Assembly (NCBI RefSeq): GCF_049647105.1
Contig: NZ_JBARWZ010000255.1
Location: 55,103-119,102, forward strand
DNA: 64,000 bases
Direction of reading: 5' to 3'
DNA from: Actinophytocola sp049647105
GTDB lineage: Bacteria; Actinomycetota; Actinomycetes; Mycobacteriales; Pseudonocardiaceae
Shown: positions 32,316 to 40,080 of the stretch, piece by piece
How the letters are laid out: each line of letters opens with the position of its first letter
How positions within the stretch are numbered: the first letter of the stretch is position 1
The notes under the pieces: model-generated
The model's input: the letters and a program-made list of their open reading frames with translations, nothing else
What the model was told of the DNA's origin: nothing
The model's database searches: none
Program-made: the position numbers and the translations under genes

Positions 32316-34451
32316 CTACGTGGCCCGGACCTCGTTCTGCCGGACCTCCACCGGAGCGAGGCTATCGCTCGGCACGAGGCTCGCGAGCCTGCGCCCGGCG
32401 AGCGCGGTCTGCACCGCGATCCGCACCCGCACCGCCACCTCCTCCGGGCTGCCGTCGGCGTCCACCACCACGTACCGGTCCGGGTCCGCCGCCGCCATCT
32501 CGGTCAGCACCTTCTGCACCTGCCAGTGGTCGGCCGACGACGACCGCGGGTGCGTCGATTCCAGCGTGCTCGGGTCGCGGTCCAGCAGGATCGTGATGTC
32601 CGGGCGCAACCTCGCCGTCGCCCAGTCCGCGAGGCCCTCGAGCTCGGCCGCGTCCAGGCCCGCCGCGGCGGACAGGTAGGCGAGTGGGCTGTCCACGAAC
32701 CGTTCCATGACCACCAGCGCACCGCGGTCCAGGGCGGGCCGGATCTGCCGCTCCACGATGTCCGCGCGGACCGCCGCCGCCACCAGTGCGTGCGCGCGGG
32801 CGCCGGACAGCTGCGCGCCGGAGAGGACCGCCCGTAGCCGCTCGTCGTCCAGCGTCGGGTCGGTGGCCAGCAGCACTTCCTTGGCGCCGGGCCGTTTCAG
32901 CCAGTCGGACAGCAGGTGCGCCTGCATCGACGTGTCCGCCGAGTTGTCGCCCTCGACGGCCACCAGCAGACCCGTCGAGGACCGGCGTGGCTTGCGGCGG
33001 ATCGCGTTCAGCAGGTCGGCGAGGATCGGCTCGGTACGCCGGTCGTCCATCTGCCGGTACGCGATCACCCCGACCAGCGCGGCGATGAGGCCGGCCCCCA
33101 GCAGGACCGGCCGGGTGCCGTCGATCGTCATCTCGCGGCCCCACACGGTGACCTTGTGCGGCTGCACCAGGCCGACGAGCAGCGGCGTCAGCGCCACCGC
33201 GCCCGCCAGGATGACCTTCATCAGTGACTGGTAGATCGCGTTGATGCGGCCGCGGATCGCGTCCTCGATCTGTGTGCCGATGATCGTCACGCCGGTGAGG
33301 AACGCGGCACCGGCGCAGGCGCCGACGACCATCACGGTGATCAGCGAGACGACCAGGTGCGGCGAGAGCGCCACGAGGCACAGCATGACGCCGGCCAGCA
33401 CGATCGCGATGCCGAACAAGCGGTTGTGCGGCAGCCGCCGCGCGAGCTTCGGCGAGCCGGCCATGCCGGTCGCGAGGCCGATGAACATGGCGACGAACAG
33501 CAGGCCGAACGACGACGCGCCACCGCGGAGGCTGCTCGCGTACAGGTTCGCCGACCCGATCAGCGCACCAGCGGCGGCGAACGCGCCGATCATGCCGATG
33601 AGCAGGCCGCGGACCAGCGGCGTCGTGCGCACGAACCGGACCGCGTCGCGGGCCATCGCGCCGAAGCCCAGCTTCTCCCCCGACTCCTCGGCGGCCTTCT
33701 TCTCGGCCTTTCGTGCCTCGGCGAGCGGGGTGTCGCGGCGCGACAGCTCCGGGATGCGGGTGGCGACCAGGATCGCGCTCGTCAGGTACAGCAGCCCGAT
33801 GATGACCACGATGATCTTCGCCATGCCGAAGCCCTCGGGGTCCGGCTGGATGTTCAGGTTCGTGGTGATGCCGGTGACCGCCGCGTACAGGCCCGCGCCG
33901 GTGATGACGGAGATGCCGTAGGTCATCACCAGGCCGAGCTGCGCCGCGGTCTCGACCTGGTCGGAGCGGCGCAGCAGGTTCGGCACCGCGGCGTCCTTCG
34001 ACGGGATCCACATCATCGAGCAGCAGCCGATGAGGAAGTTCGCGATGAACAGCCACAGCGGGGTGCCGACGACCGCGATCGACACGAACAACGCGCAGCG
34101 CAGCACGTCACAGATGACCATGATCTTGCGGCGGTCGAACCGGTCCGCGAGCAGGCCGCCGATCGGGGCGAACAGCAGGCCGGGCAGCAGCTGGGTGAGG
34201 ACGACACCGGCGAACGCGAAGCTCGCCGCCTGGTAGCCGATGTCCTCGGTCATCCTGGTGACCAGGCTGGTCAGCGCAAGCAGTGACAGCCAGTCACCAA
34301 TGCTGCACAGGTAGGTGACGCCCCAGAGTCTGCGGAAGCCTCTGATCGCGAGCACGCTCCGCGCGCGGTGCGTGATGGAAGCGTTCGACTCGGCCGTCGG
34401 CCTGACGCCGCCGTCCCGTTCCGTACTCGCGCCCCCGATGATGCCAGCCAC
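32316..34451 (-). CDS. MFS transporter fused to a thymidylate kinase-like domain
   Basis: 711 residues. About residues 1-480 are a 12-segment MFS transporter (QLLPGLLFAPIGGLLADRFDRRKIM is the motif-A loop). From about 494 a dTMP-kinase fold follows: VAVEGDNSADTSMQAHLLSDWL, the DR(Y/F)VDS counterpart VVMERFVDSPLAYLSAAAGLD and PDITILLDRDPSTLE. The Walker A should be about EGxDGAGKST; here both the G-x-G-K core and the Lys are missing, and the catalytic Asp-Arg is Glu-Arg. The kinase domain is therefore probably inactive. It occupies the tmk slot between holB and topA, as in Streptomyces, where an MFS-Tmk fusion is known. GTG start at 34451. Confidence 0.88.
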   Translation of the reverse strand: MAGIIGGASTERDGGVRPTAESNASITHRARSVLAIRGFRRLWGVTYLCSIGDWLSLLALTSLVTRMTEDIGYQAASFAFAGVVLTQLLPGLLFAPIGGLLADRFDRRKIMVICDVLRCALFVSIAVVGTPLWLFIANFLIGCCSMMWIPSKDAAVPNLLRRSDQVETAAQLGLVMTYGISVITGAGLYAAVTGITTNLNIQPDPEGFGMAKIIVVIIGLLYLTSAILVATRIPELSRRDTPLAEARKAEKKAAEESGEKLGFGAMARDAVRFVRTTPLVRGLLIGMIGAFAAAGALIGSANLYASSLRGGASSFGLLFVAMFIGLATGMAGSPKLARRLPHNRLFGIAIVLAGVMLCLVALSPHLVVSLITVMVVGACAGAAFLTGVTIIGTQIEDAIRGRINAIYQSLMKVILAGAVALTPLLVGLVQPHKVTVWGREMTIDGTRPVLLGAGLIAALVGVIAYRQMDDRRTEPILADLLNAIRRKPRRSSTGLLVAVEGDNSADTSMQAHLLSDWLKRPGAKEVLLATDPTLDDERLRAVLSGAQLSGARAHALVAAAVRADIVERQIRPALDRGALVVMERFVDSPLAYLSAAAGLDAAELEGLADWATARLRPDITILLDRDPSTLESTHPRSSSADHWQVQKVLTEMAAADPDRYVVVDADGSPEEVAVRVRIAVQTALAGRRLASLVPSDSLAPVEVRQNEVRAT

Positions 34452-34557
34452 CCCATCTCCAAGCTGCCTGCGCTTCCAGCGTAACCGGGACGCGCATACG
34501 GCCGCCGACTCGGCCGCGCGGGTAAGGTAACGCGGCCAAGCTGAGAGTGCTGAGGCT

Positions 34558-35106
34558 TCAGCTGAACAGGGACGAGATCGTGTTGATCAGGCTCGCCAGC
34601 ATGACGATGACGAGCACACCGATCACGAGCAGTAACAGCCCGACGGCGGCCAGCCCCGGGGAGAACGTCCCCCTGCGGATCGGCCGGGGCGGCCTGACCC
34701 GCTTCCTGGCCGGGATCAGTGCGGGCACCATGGGGCCTCGCCGCTGAACCGGGATGCCGACCGGCGGCGTCGGTGGCAGCGCGGGCGGCAGTACCGGTGC
34801 GGCGCTGGCCGCGGGACCGACATCGGTGCCGCCGTCACCGGCGTCCGGGTCGTTCGCGCCGAGATTCGGCTCCGGCATCGGCTCGGCGAGCGCGTCGGGC
34901 AGCGTCATCCTCAGCTCGGAGTCCTCGTCGAGCACCGACGCCATCGCCTCGCGGACCGCGTCGATGTCGGGCATCGATGGCTCCACCACGCGCACCCGGA
35001 CCGCCTCCGCGTCGTACTTCCCGCCGGTGACCAGGCCGGACAGCGGATCTGCCATCAGTGGTGGTGGGCCGGGATCCTGGGTGCCGTCGTGATTCCAGCT
35101 CGCCAT
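34558..35106 (-). CDS. small membrane protein, function unknown
   Basis: 182 residues with no family I recognise. The N-terminal ~140 residues are soluble and Pro/Asp-rich, with a long Pro-Ala linker (VLPPALPPTPPVGIP) and then a basic cluster (ARKRVRPPRPIRR). One transmembrane helix lies close to the C terminus (GLLLLVIGVLVIVMLASLI). It is thus a tail-anchored or single-pass protein with its bulk on the cytoplasmic side by the positive-inside rule. ATG at 35106 with GGGAG eight bases before; a GTG at 35115 is the alternative. It follows the membrane protein 35160-36377 in the same direction. Confidence 0.72.
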   Translation of the reverse strand: MASWNHDGTQDPGPPPLMADPLSGLVTGGKYDAEAVRVRVVEPSMPDIDAVREAMASVLDEDSELRMTLPDALAEPMPEPNLGANDPDAGDGGTDVGPAASAAPVLPPALPPTPPVGIPVQRRGPMVPALIPARKRVRPPRPIRRGTFSPGLAAVGLLLLVIGVLVIVMLASLINTISSLFS

Positions 35107-35159
35107 GTCATCCACTCCCTGCGCTACTACTCGGTGACGTACCGCATCTGTCTTTCAGA

Positions 35160-36377
35160 CTAGAAGTCTTCACCGCGCCGGGCGAGATAAACCTGACGCG
35201 CGGCAAGGGAAACACGAACGTCATTCAAGAGCGGTTCGAAGAACGCGTCGCGGTAGTGCTGGTCGGTGGCGGCGGAGGCGGCGAAGTACAGGCCCGAGAA
35301 CGCGGCGAGGAACAGCGACACGTGCACGAGCGCACGCGGCAGCGGCAACGCGATCCCGAACAGCGTGCCCTGGATCTTCGAGAAGCCGTCGCCGAGCCAC
35401 GAGTCGATCACCGGGCCGTTGATGGCTAGCGCGCCCAACGCGATGAGCAGGAGGAACACCAGGACGCTGAGCACGAGGATCTGCAGCAGCTGTGCGACGA
35501 AGAGCACCAGTGTGATGTTCGCCCGCTCCCGGCGGGCCAGCGGCAGCGGCTCGATCGGCGGCCCGTCGACGGCACCGGCGAGCGGCGTGTCCCGCAGCAG
35601 GCCGGCCAGGTTGTCGAGCTTGTCCCCGGCGACCTTGTCGATCATCGCGCGGAGTTCCTCGTCGAGCCTGGCCGCCATGAACAGGACCGCGAGCACCGCG
35701 AACAACGCCACGACGAGCCACAACCGCCAGCGCGGCAGCCCGTCGGCGATCTGCCACATCTCGGCGGAGAAGAACGCGAAGATGACGACCAACACCAGCA
35801 GTGGCAACGCCTTCGTCGCCATCCGGCCGACCGTGCCCAGCTCGGCGACGGCCTTGCGCAGCCCCCACGAGAGGATCGAGCCCGCACCGACCCGGACGGC
35901 CAGCAACATGAGCAATGTCACGCCGGCGGTGATCGCGAGCGACACCCACAGGGGCGACCGCAGCCCGGTCCACCACTCGGTGAGCGGCAGCACGACCACG
36001 TTCAGCAGCAACACGATCCGCGCGAGCAGCCACCGGCCGCGCGGGGACAGCACCCGCATCCACCGCGACGCGCCCCAGCCTGCGACGAGCGGCACGACGA
36101 CCGCCGCCAGGATCACCACGAGCAGCAGGAACACGTACGCGGTGTTGGCCATGCGCCGTTCCAGCTCGGCTTCCCGCACGTCCAGCAGCCGGGTGACGAC
36201 GCTGATCAGCGGATCGATGATCAGCACGAACACGAGCGCGGGCACCGAGCGTTGCAGCAGACGCGACCCGCGCTCGTCGCTGCGCACCACGAGCGGCAGC
36301 CCGCGCCACCGGAACCAGGACTCGACGGCTCGCCGGTCGAACCCGCTGGCGCCGGTCACCCCGTTCGCGTCACCCAT
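35160..36377 (-). CDS. polytopic membrane protein, function unknown
   Basis: 405 residues with about nine predicted transmembrane segments (for example ALVFVLIIDPLISVV, YVFLLLVVILAAVVVPLVAG, LPLLVLVVIFAFFSAEM). An Arg-rich N-terminal cytoplasmic segment precedes the first helix, and a charged loop (ARLDEELRAMIDKVAGDKLDN) lies in the middle. No catalytic motif or transport signature is visible. ATG start at 36377, 40 bases after topA in the same direction; it may share the topA transcript. Probably a conserved Pseudonocardiales protein of unknown role. Confidence 0.8.
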   Translation of the reverse strand: MGDANGVTGASGFDRRAVESWFRWRGLPLVVRSDERGSRLLQRSVPALVFVLIIDPLISVVTRLLDVREAELERRMANTAYVFLLLVVILAAVVVPLVAGWGASRWMRVLSPRGRWLLARIVLLLNVVVLPLTEWWTGLRSPLWVSLAITAGVTLLMLLAVRVGAGSILSWGLRKAVAELGTVGRMATKALPLLVLVVIFAFFSAEMWQIADGLPRWRLWLVVALFAVLAVLFMAARLDEELRAMIDKVAGDKLDNLAGLLRDTPLAGAVDGPPIEPLPLARRERANITLVLFVAQLLQILVLSVLVFLLLIALGALAINGPVIDSWLGDGFSKIQGTLFGIALPLPRALVHVSLFLAAFSGLYFAASAATDQHYRDAFFEPLLNDVRVSLAARQVYLARRGEDF

Positions 36378-36417
36378 CCCGCCCCCTCACCCGCTCGGTG
36401 ATCGGGACGCTATCCAA

Positions 36418-39204
36418 CTACGACTTGGACTTGGCCGGAGCCTTCTTGGCCGGAGCCTTCTTCGCCGCGGTCTTGGTCGTGCCCGCCCTGCGGGTCGTGC
36501 GCTTGGGTGCCGGGCCCTTCGCGCGCTTCTCCGCGAGAAGCTCGGCCGCCCGCTCGTCGGTGAGCGTCTCGACGTTGTCGGACTTGCGCAGCGACGCGTT
36601 GTACTCACCATCGGTGACGTAGGGACCGAACCGGCCGTCCTTGACCACCATCGGCTTGCCGGAAACCGGGTCGTTGCCCATCTCCTTGAGCGGCGGCGCG
36701 GACGCGGCGGCCTGCCTGCCACGGCGTTTGGGCTCGGCGTAGAGCTTCAACGCATCCTCGAGGGTGACCGTGAACAGGTCCTCCTCGTTGGCGAGCGACC
36801 GCGAGTCGGTGCCCTTCTTCAGGTACGGGCCGTAGCGGCCGTTCTGCGCGGTGATCTCCTCGCCGCTGACCGGGTCGTTGCCAACCACCCTCGGCAGCGA
36901 CAGCAGGCGCAGCGCGTCCTCGAGAGTGATCGAGTCGATGGCCATCGACTTGAACAGCGAGCCCGTGCGCGGCTTGACCTTCTTCGCCTTGGCCGATGCC
37001 GCGTCATCCTGCTCGGGCAGCACCTCGGTCACGTACGGGCCGAACCGGCCCTCCTTCGCGACGATGTCGTGCCCGGTCACCGGGTCCGTGCCGAGCGTGC
37101 GGCCCTCGACAGGAGTCGAGAACAGCTTCTCGGCCAGCTCGAGGTCCAGCTCGTCCGGCGGCAGGTCCTCTGGCAGGTTCGCCCGCTGCGGATGCTCCGC
37201 GCCGTCCGGGCCCTCGCCGTCGCGCTCCAGGTAGGGGCCGTACCGGCCGACGCGGACGACGACCGGGCGCTTCTGCTCGTCGTCGAACAGCGGGATCGAG
37301 TTGATCTCACGGGCGTCGATCGTGTCGACGCCCGAGCCGACCAGCTTCTTCAGCCCGCCGTCCCGGCCGACCGACCCCTCTGGGCCGACGTCGCCGCCGA
37401 AGTAGAAACCACTCAGCCACGTCGTGCGCTGCTGCTCACCGGAGGCGATGCGGTCGAGCTCGTCCTCCATCGCGGCCGTGAAGTCGTAGTCCACGAGCCT
37501 GCCGAAGTGCCGCTCCAGCAACCCGACCACGGAGAACGCGATCCAGGACGGCACCAGCGCGGAACCCTTCTTCCACACGTAGCCGCGGTCCTGGATGGTG
37601 TTGATGATCGACGCGTAGGTCGACGGGCGGCCGATGCCGAGCTCTTCGAGCGCCTTGACCAGGCTCGGCTCGGTGTAGCGCGGCGGCGGGGAGGTGGAGT
37701 GGCCGTCCGGGCTCAGCTCGGTCGCGGTCACCCCCTGGTCCTTGACCAGCTGCGGCAGCCTGCGCTCGGCGTCGTCAGCCTCGCCGCCCTCCTCGGTGTC
37801 CACGGTCTCGACGTAGGCGCGGAGGAAGCCGGGGAACGTGATCGTGCGGCCGGAGGCGGCGAACGTGCACTCCTCGCCGGACCCGGCGGTGCCGGTGATG
37901 CGGACGCTCATGGTGGTGCCGCGCGCGTCGGCCATCTGGGAGGCGACCGTGCGCTGCCAGATCAGCTCGTACAGGCGGAACTCGTCGGTCTCCAGCTCAC
38001 CAGCGACCTGGCCCGGCGTGCGGAACACCTCACCGGCGGGGCGGATGGCCTCGTGCGCCTCCTGCGCGTTCTTGACCTTGCGCGTGTACTGACGCGGCTG
38101 CGGCGAGACGAACGCGTCGCCGTACAGCTCACGAGCCTGCGCACGGGCCGCCGAGATCGCCGTCTCGGACAGCGTCGTGGAGTCGGTACGCATGTAGGTG
38201 ATGTAGCCGTTCTCGTACAGCCGCTGCGCCACCCGCATGGTGCGGTCGGAGCCGAAGCGCAGCTTGCGGCCCGCCTCCTGCTGCAGCGTCGAGGTCATGA
38301 ACGGCGCGTACGGGCGGCGGGTGTACGGCTTCTCCTCGACGGAGCTGACCCGCATCGCCGAGCCGGTCAGCGCGCCGGCCAGCCGGCGGGCGTCGGCCTC
38401 GTCGAGGCGCAGCACGTTGTTCTTGAGCCTGCCGTCCGGGCCGAAGTCGCGGCCGGTGGCGAGCTTGTTGCCGTCCACGGCGACCAGGCGCGCGCCGAAG
38501 TTGCGTGGCTCGGCCTCCGCACCGGCGTCGAGCTTCGCGGAGATGTCCCAGTACGAGGCGGAGACGAACTTCATCCGCTCCCGCTCGCGGTCCACCACGA
38601 TGCGGGTGGCGACCGACTGGACGCGGCCTGCGGACAGGCCGCGGGTGATCTTCTTCCACAGGACCGGGCTGACCTCGTAGCCGTAGAGGCGGTCGAGGAT
38701 GCGCCGGGTCTCCTGGGCGTCGACCAGGTCCTGGTCGAGCGGGCGGGTGTTCTGCGATGCGGCGATGATCGCGGACTCGGTGATCTCGTGGAAGACCATC
38801 CGGCTCACCGGCACCTTCGGCTTGAGCGCCTCGAGCAGGTGCCACGCGATGGCCTCGCCCTCGCGGTCACCGTCTGTCGCGAGGTAGAGCTCGTCGACGG
38901 TCTTCAGCGCTTCCTTCAGCTCCGTGACCGTGGCCTTCTTGTCCGGCGTGACGATGTAGATCGGCTCGAAGCCGTTGTCGACGTTCACGCCGAGGTTCGA
39001 CCACGACTCGCCCTTGTACTTCGCGGGCACCTCGGCCGCCTTGCGGGGCAGGTCGCGGATGTGCCCCCGGGAAGACTCCACGACGAAGTTCCGGCCGAGG
39101 TAGGAAGCGATCTTCCGCGCCTTCGCCGGCGACTCGACGATCACCAGCCGCCGCGGCTCGGCCCCCGCCGACCCGTTCTTCTTCGTCCCGTTAGAACCTG
39201 CCAC
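36418..39204 (-). CDS. topA: DNA topoisomerase I
   Basis: Relaxes negative supercoils by single-strand passage; essential in Actinobacteria. The 928-residue type IA enzyme begins with the TOPRIM domain (RLVIVESPAKA, TDGDREGEAIAWHL), followed by SAGRVQSVATRIVVDRE and the active-site Tyr in YITYMRTDSTTLS. The C terminus has several GRYGPYL/GRFGPYV-type repeats in place of zinc fingers and ends in a Lys/Ala-rich tail (KKAPAKKAPAKSKS), typical of actinobacterial TopA, which bind DNA processively through such tails. ATG start at 39204. Syntenic with Rv3646c. Confidence 0.96.
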   Translation of the reverse strand: MAGSNGTKKNGSAGAEPRRLVIVESPAKARKIASYLGRNFVVESSRGHIRDLPRKAAEVPAKYKGESWSNLGVNVDNGFEPIYIVTPDKKATVTELKEALKTVDELYLATDGDREGEAIAWHLLEALKPKVPVSRMVFHEITESAIIAASQNTRPLDQDLVDAQETRRILDRLYGYEVSPVLWKKITRGLSAGRVQSVATRIVVDRERERMKFVSASYWDISAKLDAGAEAEPRNFGARLVAVDGNKLATGRDFGPDGRLKNNVLRLDEADARRLAGALTGSAMRVSSVEEKPYTRRPYAPFMTSTLQQEAGRKLRFGSDRTMRVAQRLYENGYITYMRTDSTTLSETAISAARAQARELYGDAFVSPQPRQYTRKVKNAQEAHEAIRPAGEVFRTPGQVAGELETDEFRLYELIWQRTVASQMADARGTTMSVRITGTAGSGEECTFAASGRTITFPGFLRAYVETVDTEEGGEADDAERRLPQLVKDQGVTATELSPDGHSTSPPPRYTEPSLVKALEELGIGRPSTYASIINTIQDRGYVWKKGSALVPSWIAFSVVGLLERHFGRLVDYDFTAAMEDELDRIASGEQQRTTWLSGFYFGGDVGPEGSVGRDGGLKKLVGSGVDTIDAREINSIPLFDDEQKRPVVVRVGRYGPYLERDGEGPDGAEHPQRANLPEDLPPDELDLELAEKLFSTPVEGRTLGTDPVTGHDIVAKEGRFGPYVTEVLPEQDDAASAKAKKVKPRTGSLFKSMAIDSITLEDALRLLSLPRVVGNDPVSGEEITAQNGRYGPYLKKGTDSRSLANEEDLFTVTLEDALKLYAEPKRRGRQAAASAPPLKEMGNDPVSGKPMVVKDGRFGPYVTDGEYNASLRKSDNVETLTDERAAELLAEKRAKGPAPKRTTRRAGTTKTAAKKAPAKKAPAKSKS

Positions 39205-39337
39205 GCCGTCCCGCTCTCTTGTCCGAGCCCTGTTCTCAGCTCGCTAGTGTGCACGTTGCACACGGTGATACCTACCCCCAGGTGCCCCGCAGCACACTTT
39301 CGGCTGTGAGACACGATCTGTTACCTGGGTAGCACGC

Positions 39338-39937
39338 CTAGGCGCTCTGGCGCACCCTCAATGCCGCCGGCCAGTGCGTTTCGGCCGTAACGGAGGGTGG
39401 CCTGCCGACCAGTTCAGCGAGCCTGCCGAGCCGTCGCCGACCGGAAATTCGCAGGCCCGGCCCCTCGTCCCCGCCGGCATGCAGGGTAGCGGGCAGTCCC
39501 GAGGCGCTCAGCGCCCCTCTCACAGACTCATACGTCCTCGGCGCCTCGGGGTCGAGTCCGAGGAGGTAACTCCCCGCGACCCACGTGCCCGCCGCGAGTA
39601 CCCACAGTCGCAACGCGCCGCCGTCGAGCGTTAGTCCGTTCGGGGCGAATTTCTCGCCTTCCTTCATCCACGCCTCGGCCAGCGGCAGCAGATCGGCCCG
39701 GAAGGCGGTGCGCACCCCGTGCGCGCCGTCCTCGGTCACCGTGTGCGTGCCGTCGATCCCCCGTTCGGCCAGTGCGCGCACCACCAGCCGCGCCCGCCAC
39801 GGCTCGTCCACCCGGAGGGACAACCGTGCCGCCGTCCTGGCGAACTCGGCCAGCTGGGCCTGGCAGCACAGCAGGCCTGCGAGGTCACCGGCATGCGGCC
39901 GGTTGGCCTCCGCGGAGTAGAACGAGAGCTGCGCCAC
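39338..39937 (-). CDS. conserved actinobacterial protein (Rv3647c-like position), function unknown
   Basis: 199 residues starting MAQLSFYSAEANRPHAGDLAGLLCCQAQ, a segment conserved in actinobacterial proteins encoded upstream of topA. The body alternates helices and strands with many Leu and Arg, and the C terminus contains LRISGRRRLGRLAELVG, a basic stretch that could bind nucleic acid. I recognise no catalytic motif. The GTG at 39937 fits the conserved start; there is no ribosome site, so the transcript may be leaderless. Position matches Rv3647c, but the cspA gene that follows it in mycobacteria is missing here and hppA lies next. Confidence 0.75.
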   Translation of the reverse strand: MAQLSFYSAEANRPHAGDLAGLLCCQAQLAEFARTAARLSLRVDEPWRARLVVRALAERGIDGTHTVTEDGAHGVRTAFRADLLPLAEAWMKEGEKFAPNGLTLDGGALRLWVLAAGTWVAGSYLLGLDPEAPRTYESVRGALSASGLPATLHAGGDEGPGLRISGRRRLGRLAELVGRPPSVTAETHWPAALRVRQSA

Positions 39938-40033
39938 CCGGCCAAGGGTAGAACACCAGTTCGATCTCGGGAAGAGTGACCGGTAATCGAGCCGGTGCGG
40001 TGCGCCATCGCGCAGCGTGGCCGAACACGAAAC

Positions 40034-40064
40034 GGCCCGCCTCCGATCGTGCCGGAGGCGGGCC
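40034..40064 (-). terminator. terminator after hppA
   Basis: 12-bp stem GGCCCGCCTCCG/CGGAGGCGGGCC with a short loop, 17 bases past the hppA stop on the minus strand; followed on that strand by GTTTCGTGTTC. Confidence 0.75.
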
Positions 40065-40080
40065 ATTCGTTATGGATGGA

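Noticed and set aside
35266..39309. 1347-codon open frame on the + strand across topA
   Set aside because: It is antisense to topA and a membrane protein, both with clear family motifs. Its composition is that of a GC-rich shadow and it has no domain I recognise.
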